Below, piece after piece: positions 9,801 to 13,902 of a stretch of 13,902 nt of DNA. The stretch is taken from NCBI GenBank assembly GCA_004802705.1, contig SGPL01000727.1, forward strand, positions 1-13,902. The letters run 5' to 3'. The DNA comes from Bondarzewia mesenterica. Its lineage: Eukaryota > Basidiomycota > Agaricomycetes > Russulales > Bondarzewiaceae. Position numbers and translations under genes: made by a program. Position 1 is the first letter of the stretch; the number at the start of each line of letters is the position of its first letter. A model generated the notes under the pieces. The model had not been told where the DNA came from and ran no database searches. It saw nothing but the letters and a program-made list of their open reading frames with translations.

Positions 9801-10340
9801 CTCATGTGAATATGGCCGTCTTTTAGTTCAACATCATGCGCAACTTCAGTGCTTACCTCCGCAGTACAAGGAATTTCCACCGTCAAACGCCAAACTTGTA
9901 TCACTCTCGTTCTCCTCCTTCCGTCTCTCATCTCGTCACATGGGTGAGATTCATGGTCTTTCACTTACCGAAATTGCCCGTAGTCATGCATGGACCATCG
10001 AATCACTGGATTTACGGACCCTGCTGCATACCATAAGCTCGCCGTCGAGTGTCCTCTGACCAGGCCTGAACCTCCTGTCGAGCGTCCTTGAGCTATTCCT
10101 GTAGAGGTGGAGGTGGTTGCGGCCAGAGATTGAGATCTCCAGATCCAACGGAAGTATTTATCGACAGCGGAGGCAAATCGCGGAGTTGTGCGGTTGGGTT
10201 TTATTCCCCCGACACGTCAAGATCGTCGTTGCAGCGTGAGTGTCCGCTTCACCCAAACTGGAAGGCGCTTCGCTCGACTGAAGGTTCGAGATCTCCTGGG
10301 CCCGTGCGCGACCACAGGCGCTCATCTTATTATCTCGTTC
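6873..10340. other. Long region without a supportable gene
   Basis: I read both strands here and could not assemble exons with consistent phases and fungal codon bias. AATAAA at 7094-7099 could be a polyadenylation signal. A short frame at 7404-7538 (MDDSAGTSSGDP, then CPIQSC with C-x4-C) vaguely recalls a zinc finger but does not align with the tandem copies. Overlapping open frames at 8590-9039 are compositionally random. Two fragments, near 9280-9410 (MPKLPVFHA, then KFEGGHITLLRCLLE) and 9955-10058 (LPKLPVV; LDLRTLLHTISS in another frame), look faintly similar to each other and to leucine-rich F-box-type proteins. They carry stops and shifts and may be old gene debris. The minus strand at 7725-8330 has hydrophobic stretches but no coherent frame. 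Confidence 0.4.
8071..8088 (+). repeat. Poly-G tract of 18 G
   Basis: This is an uninterrupted run of 18 G after CTCGGC. Such a run can fold as a G-quadruplex, is prone to length change, and is a frequent site of sequencing or assembly error. It lies in the gene-poor region. On the minus strand it would read as a proline run, but no gene is supported there. Confidence 0.95.
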
Positions 10341-10347
10341 TATAAAA
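10341..10347 (+). promoter_or_regulatory. TATA box of the small-protein gene
   Basis: TATAAAA is followed by about 150 bases of strongly pyrimidine-rich sequence up to 10500, a typical fungal core promoter and leader. A transcription start near 10370-10380 would be expected. The leader seems to contain an intron (10617-10698; GTACGC donor, CTGAC branch, CACAG acceptor), so the start codon would lie in the second exon. Confidence 0.6.
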
Positions 10348-10720
10348 TGGGCTGTGCAAACCTTCGTTCCTTCGAACCTCCTACTTTCCACACACTCTCA
10401 TTCTTCCATTCGTTGTTACTGCATCGCTCTCTCCGTCCATTCCTTTATCCCTTTTCTATGCGTGGTATTCGACCACCCTTTCCCTCTTTCACAACGGTTA
10501 TGTCAACGATTATCGGTCGTCAAAATTCACGGTGCCCGTCGTCTCAAAAGGCGTTCAAACCCATACGTTTTCATCCGTATTCAAGGCCGCAGCCATCCTC
10601 GTACGATCCGTACATGGTACGCGTCCTCACCTTTTTAATTTTCAGATTGGATTCATTGTCCATTCTCCCTGACACGGCATGCTTCTTGTGTCCCACAGAC
10701 GACGATCGACCGTCGCAACC

Positions 10721-11135
10721 ATGGCCTTCACCCTCAACCTGGACGATCCAGTTTCGCTCTCGTCAGTCTCTCTTTCAACTCATCTCTTTACCTTCCTCAT
10801 TCGCTAACTCTGCCTATGATCGCGTCGACCGCCGTCGACCCTCCCAGCCGTCTATCACCATCGAAGATTGTGACGCCTTTGAGATCATCGACAGCGCTGA
10901 AGGCACCGCCCCCGCCTTTGGAAACGAAGTCGTCGACGGGCGCTCCAGGCTACAAATCATGCGCGACCATGTTTCTGTATGTTCTTCTTTCGTTCTCTTC
11001 TTCCTCCCCCCTTCTTCGTGGCGGTGCTGATGTGACCAACAAAAGGCGTTCGTCCTCGCAGTCCGCCGCAAATTCCGCCGTGTTCCCCCGGTCAAACAGG
11101 CGGAAGAGAACATCCAGTTCGATCTCCTGAACTGA
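10721..11135 (+). CDS. Small uncharacterised protein, about 87 aa, three coding exons
   Basis: Preferred model: exons 10721-10765, 10848-10976 and 11046-11135. The ATG sits in a strong context (CAACCATGGCC) and opens MAFTLNLDDPVSLSS. The next exon gives an acidic stretch (ITIEDCDAFEIIDSAEG), then RSRLQIMRDHV. After an intron with GTATGT donor the last exon gives AFVLAVRRKFRR and ends in FDLLN. Codons in these frames are rich in NNC, as in expressed fungal genes. No domain, signal peptide or membrane segment is recognised; an acidic first half and a basic helix-like second half are visible. Weak point: the donor at 10766 is GTCTCT. A better-looking donor, GTCAGT at 10762, shifts to another frame that is also open to 11130. 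A further alternative starts at 10458 or 10500 in exon 10458-10616 and uses GTCAGT in phase, adding a basic N-terminus. The function is unknown. Confidence 0.6.
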
Positions 11136-11232
11136 TCGAACAGCGTCTCCAAAACAAAAGAAAAAAATAAGCTTCGTATACAGAAATGTGCATCAGTTGT
11201 GAGGAGCCAAAATCGTGTCGTCGGTGAGTAGA

Positions 11233-11258
11233 CTGACGGACGGACGGACGGATGGATG
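11233..11258 (+). repeat. Tetranucleotide microsatellite (GGAC/GGAT)
   Basis: Four-base steps CTGA, CGGA (four times), TGGA, TGCT form a short imperfect microsatellite about 100 bases after the small-protein gene. No function is implied. Confidence 0.8.
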
Positions 11259-11400
11259 CTGAGCGCTGATTACCCAAAACTAGTATTTATTGGCGAGGTT
11301 GCCGTGAATCGTGCTGGAGAACATATGCCTGTTGCTGTATATGTACATACAATCTACTGTTGGTTTATATCATTTGTGTCATGGCGTGCTTTCGTGTCTG

Positions 11401-11945
11401 ATGTTTCCTGCTCAATTGCTTGAGGACCTGATCCCGATCTACCTGTGCCAAACTTGTGCGTCATGACCACCAACCAGGCGTGGCAATTCCGGCCGTACAT
11501 ACAAGTGGAAGGAGCCGTTGAGCCTGTTCCATCATGGTACGTCGCTCGACCTATCTTCTCGTTTTCAAGTGTATGAGTGTGACAGGAACTGATACGAGGA
11601 GGCATTGTGCTTGGGCAGTGAAAGGCGTGTACGTGTCATGGACGAACGACCCTCTTGAAATTCCAAGATTAAAGATTGGAACATCACGGAGATCGAGGTG
11701 AGCCAGATGCGATATGATCGCCATAGACCCTCATAGACCTGACCTCTTCAACTCATCCTCGCGTCCTGCAGATCGACCTGCACCGCCGGCACGTCGACAA
11801 GGCCACCTTCGCGCAATTCTGGAAGATGCCAGCTGGATACGTGGATGATACACAAAAAGCCGTCCCTGATAAAGAGCTGAAGACACGGGTCCGATGTTTG
11901 TTGCGGCTTTTTTTTGTGAAGACCTGGTTCCATTTTCTCTTTTGA
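11401..11945 (+). pseudogene. Unrecognised multi-exon gene or gene remnant with stop and frameshift
   Basis: Several stretches have good fungal codon bias. 11401-11463 gives MFPAQLLEDLIPIYLCQTC before TGA at 11464. The same frame continues with YKWKEPLSLFHH up to a GTACGT donor at 11537. After an 82-nt intron (acceptor 11618) it reads VKGVYVSWTNDPLEIPRLK. It then slips one base at the A run 11671-11673 into DWNITEIE. An intron at 11698-11771 follows, with GTGAGC donor and CTGCAG acceptor. The last exon gives IDLHRRHVDKATFAQFWK and PDKELKTR, ending at TGA 11943-11945. The stretches flow into one another if one A is missing from the run, so this may be a frameshifted pseudogene, an assembly error or an undetected small intron. 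An ATG at 11463 in another frame (MTTNQAWQFRPY) is an alternative start. I do not recognise the family. It converges with the minus-strand gene at 12161-12759. Confidence 0.45.
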
Positions 11946-12160
11946 TATTGCTGTGTAGTTTTACTTGTTTGGACATATTACTGAGACTTCCTCCCAGTCA
12001 CTGTGACTATTCATCACATCAATCGACCTTTAGTTTCGCTCTCTGTTTGTATAGCATCCGATTCTCGTAGACCGGAATTAACTATGTACTTGTTCATATT
12101 TCAGATATAAGACAGTTGCAACTTCAGGTCGAGACGCGTCTTCCAGTCTTCTTCAAGCGT

Positions 12161-12759
12161 TCAAGCCCCGACGTCCTCATCGTTCCCCGCAGAAGCCCCG
12201 CTTTCATACACCCTGTCCCTCGAGCCTCTATACCTCGACGCGAGCGCCTCCCCCGCCTCATCCCGCCCTTCCCAGCTATCTCCCATATACGGATTCATCG
12301 TCTCCCGCGTCTCCTCGTCGCGGCCCTGTGACGCGTTCTCGACATCAAGCAGTGAACCGCCATTGGTGGACTGGTCGATGAGACCGTGCGAGGGCGTGCG
12401 CGTGCCTGAGTTGAGGCCCGACTGGTCAGAGCGAGACGCGGGCGTCTGAGCGCCGGAGTGGTGCGATGCGTCCCATGGATTGCGTTTGGAGCCCCAGCCG
12501 CCGGAAGACGTTGCTGAACATGTCGCGTCAGAGCTTTCTAAATCAAGAACTCAGATGAGACTTACTGTCGTCTGCTGGGGGATAATTTCCGGTCGCATAA
12601 TCGCTGTTTGAGTCGTTGTTGTTATTCGAAACTGTGCTATCTCCTGCCGCTAGTTGGCTGTGTGAGTATGTGCGTGTCAAGAACAAAAGTCGGATGCACT
12701 TCACATTGGTTTACGAGGGAGCCCCTATATCCAGAGTTGGCTCCATATTCGTCGCTCAT
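12161..12759 (-). CDS. Disordered Ser/Gly/Asp/Asn-rich protein, 163 aa, three exons
   Basis: Reading the reverse strand, exons 12759-12705, 12649-12566 and 12513-12161 join in phase (phase 1 at both junctions) into 163 aa. The introns are 55 nt (GTGAAG donor, CTCAC branch, CTAG acceptor) and 52 nt (GTAAGT donor, CTGAC branch, TTCAG acceptor). The start MSDEYGANSGYRGSL has A at -3. The middle is rich in Asn and Ser (STVSNNNNDSNSDY), followed by GGWGSKRNPWD, Thr/Pro-containing repeats (SGAQTPASRSDQS, NSGTRTPSHGLIDQS), and an acidic, Arg-containing C-terminal third (NPYMGDSWEG, ending EDVGA). Nothing folds obviously: no membrane segment, signal peptide or catalytic motif. SP/TP sites suggest phosphorylation. 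The tone recalls cytosolic tails of fungal membrane enzymes or adaptor proteins, but no such domain follows, so function is unknown. The last exon has only internal, late ATGs, so a start-based search of unspliced DNA misses it. Confidence 0.65.
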
Positions 12760-12881
12760 GATGTACGACCTCACAAGGTGAGTTTTTCGCGGAGAAAGGT
12801 AGTGGAAGAGTGACTGAGATGATTGGGAGTTCAATAACGAGTATTTGAATGCGGGTGTTGATGGCAGCGAACGGCTTGGGA

Positions 12882-12888
12882 TTATATG
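12882..12888 (-). promoter_or_regulatory. Possible TATA element of the 163-aa protein gene
   Basis: On the reverse strand CATATAAT lies about 125 bases before the start codon at 12759, leaving room for a leader of about 90-100 bases. The fit is weak, since many fungal promoters lack TATA and the region is A/T-rich. Confidence 0.3.
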
Positions 12889-13754
12889 CGGGACTCCAAA
12901 GTAATGATGTCATAGTGAACGATCGGGATGGACCTGAGATTTATTTCGTATCGGCACACACAGCGACAATAATATAAAATGAGCCGGACGATTTCGCATG
13001 GCCTATGAATCAAGATGAGAGAATAAGATTTGGATCCTCAGCGTACGTACTCTGCTTTCAGTCAATGGTGGGCAACGAAGAACGGGTGGTTGAAAGTTCG
13101 GGATAGACCGGACAGACTAGTTAAAGTGGCCGTTCAAAGGTGTCGCATGCGCATGAGACGACGAAGTGAAATCTCGAAGATGCATGAACCTCCTCTACGG
13201 AACACGTTGCATGCACGTAAGATTTTACGCAATGCGAGACTGTCCGACCTTTCGTCTCTAGTCGCTACGAAAGCACATCCGGAGCGATGGACTCACCTAA
13301 GCGATGCAAGGAAGTAGGTTGCGGTTTGCGAAATCGGTGCATTAGATCATGGACAAAGACTCACGGACAAGATCAAGTGCTCAGTAATTCTTTTTCTCGA
13401 GGAAACATGTGCAGGATCATATTCAATTGGACAGCGATTAAAGGAGCGTAAAGCACATTCAAGAGCACGAATGAGGTACCATCGCATACGCAAGGCCTAT
13501 GCGATAGGTGGAAGGTATTCTCAGATACCTATTTGATGATAGATTTTCGGCGAGGCCCAGTCTCGGGAGGGGATCAGGAATCACTGGGTCTCGCTGAAGT
13601 GCCGCCGTAGCAATGCCCTTGATTCCTCATGTATAGCGCGGTAAGCTCCTCGATGTCAGCGAAGAGGCAAAGTTTGAAGTCTGCTAGACCTAACAAACGA
13701 GTCAGTTTCTACACACTGTGATCAAGTCCGGAGAGCCTTATAGCGTGGTGATCG
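12889..13754. other. Intergenic region between the two minus-strand genes
   Basis: No gene is supported. A plus-strand frame at 13030-13317 is Arg-rich with random codon use. Small inverted repeats are present: an 8-bp stem at 13481-13505, and CCCAGT/ACTGGG around 13557-13588. The region should hold the promoter of the 163-aa gene and the 3' flank of the gene at the right edge. Confidence 0.4.
13481..13505. repeat. Small perfect hairpin
   Basis: ATCGCATA is followed after 9 bases by TATGCGAT, an 8-bp perfect stem. It lies about 250 bases downstream, in the minus direction, of the stop codon at 13755. It could be chance or a remnant of a small element; no T tract follows and the context is eukaryotic, so it is not called a terminator. 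Confidence 0.5.
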
Positions 13755-13902
13755 TCACAACTCAATTGTTTCCTTTGGCTTGAATTTTTTCGAAGCACGC
13801 TCTGCAGATCGGAACTGGAACTGGTTTCCGTATAACTCGAACTCGATACACGGCCCGTCGAGCACAGTTCTACCGGGCGACAGCGCGGATGAGGAAGAAG
13901 AA
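13755..13902 (-). CDS. 3' end of an unrecognised gene running off the right edge
   Basis: On the reverse strand an open frame enters from the window edge (first full codon starts at 13901) and ends at TGA, plus-strand 13757-13755. It reads SSSSSALSPG, then TVLDGPCIEFELYGNQFQF, and ends in a Lys-rich tail KKFKPKETIEL. Codons in the middle part (CTC GAC, ATC GAG TTC GAG, AAC CAG TTC CAG TTC) fit a fungal coding exon. Only about 49 codons are visible, so the family cannot be named. A GTAGAA close to the edge could be a donor, but reading through looks better. It is in the same orientation as the gene at 12161-12759, about 1 kb upstream of it. Confidence 0.5.
   Translation of the reverse strand, partial: SSSSSALSPGRTVLDGPCIEFELYGNQFQFRSAERASKKFKPKETIEL

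Noticed and set aside
10188..11030. A single 280-codon open frame covering the promoter and leader of the small gene
   Set aside because: It runs through the TATA box, the CT-rich leader and two introns with clear splice signals. Its composition is Phe/Ser/Arg/Pro-rich, as expected from pyrimidine-rich DNA.
1..13902. CRISPR arrays, tRNA or rRNA genes, transposase or reverse transcriptase genes
   Set aside because: No regularly spaced repeats, no tRNA-like T-arm with matching acceptor stem, and no conserved transposase or polymerase motifs were seen on either strand by eye.

Overview
The window looks like nuclear DNA of a filamentous basidiomycete, probably an Agaricomycete. The evidence is genes split by many 50-70 nt GT-AG introns with CTNAY-like branch sites, C-rich third codon positions in the best exons, CT-rich leaders, and a GH79 glycosidase of the type common in wood- and litter-decay fungi. 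Species assignment is inference. No rRNA, tRNA, CRISPR array or intact transposon was seen.

Layout. (1) 619-3044 (+): an eight-exon gene for a secreted, probably GPI-anchored GH79 family (beta-glucuronidase-like) hydrolase of 556 aa, the only gene with a firm family assignment. Its first intron is 410 nt; the other six are 50-69 nt. (2) 3045-3979: no secure gene. (3) 3980-6803: a direct tandem duplication, about 1.6 kb apart, of a four-exon C2H2 zinc-finger gene. The left copy (4106-5150) is clearly dead. The right copy (5717-6760) is intact except for one in-frame TGA inside its second zinc finger, where the left copy still has GGA. (4) 6804-10340: about 3.5 kb with no gene I can support; it holds a perfect 16-bp palindrome and an 18-G run. 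(5) 10341-11135 (+): a TATA box, a CT-rich leader with an intron and a small protein gene (about 87 aa). Its last two exons are open in two different frames. (6) 11401-11945 (+): an unrecognised multi-exon gene or gene remnant with a stop and an apparent single-base frameshift. (7) 12161-12759 (-): a three-exon gene for a 163-aa disordered, Ser/Gly/Asp/Asn-rich protein; its reading frame appears only after splicing. (8) 13755-13902 (-): the 3' end of a gene that enters from the right edge.

The genes do not form an evident pathway or cluster. The GH79 enzyme would act at the cell surface or wall on glucuronic-acid-containing glycans. The zinc-finger pair looks like an expanding and decaying lineage-specific family. 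The two minus-strand genes at the right are arranged head to tail, and the 163-aa gene converges on gene (6). All splice models come from reading the sequence and have not been tested against transcripts.
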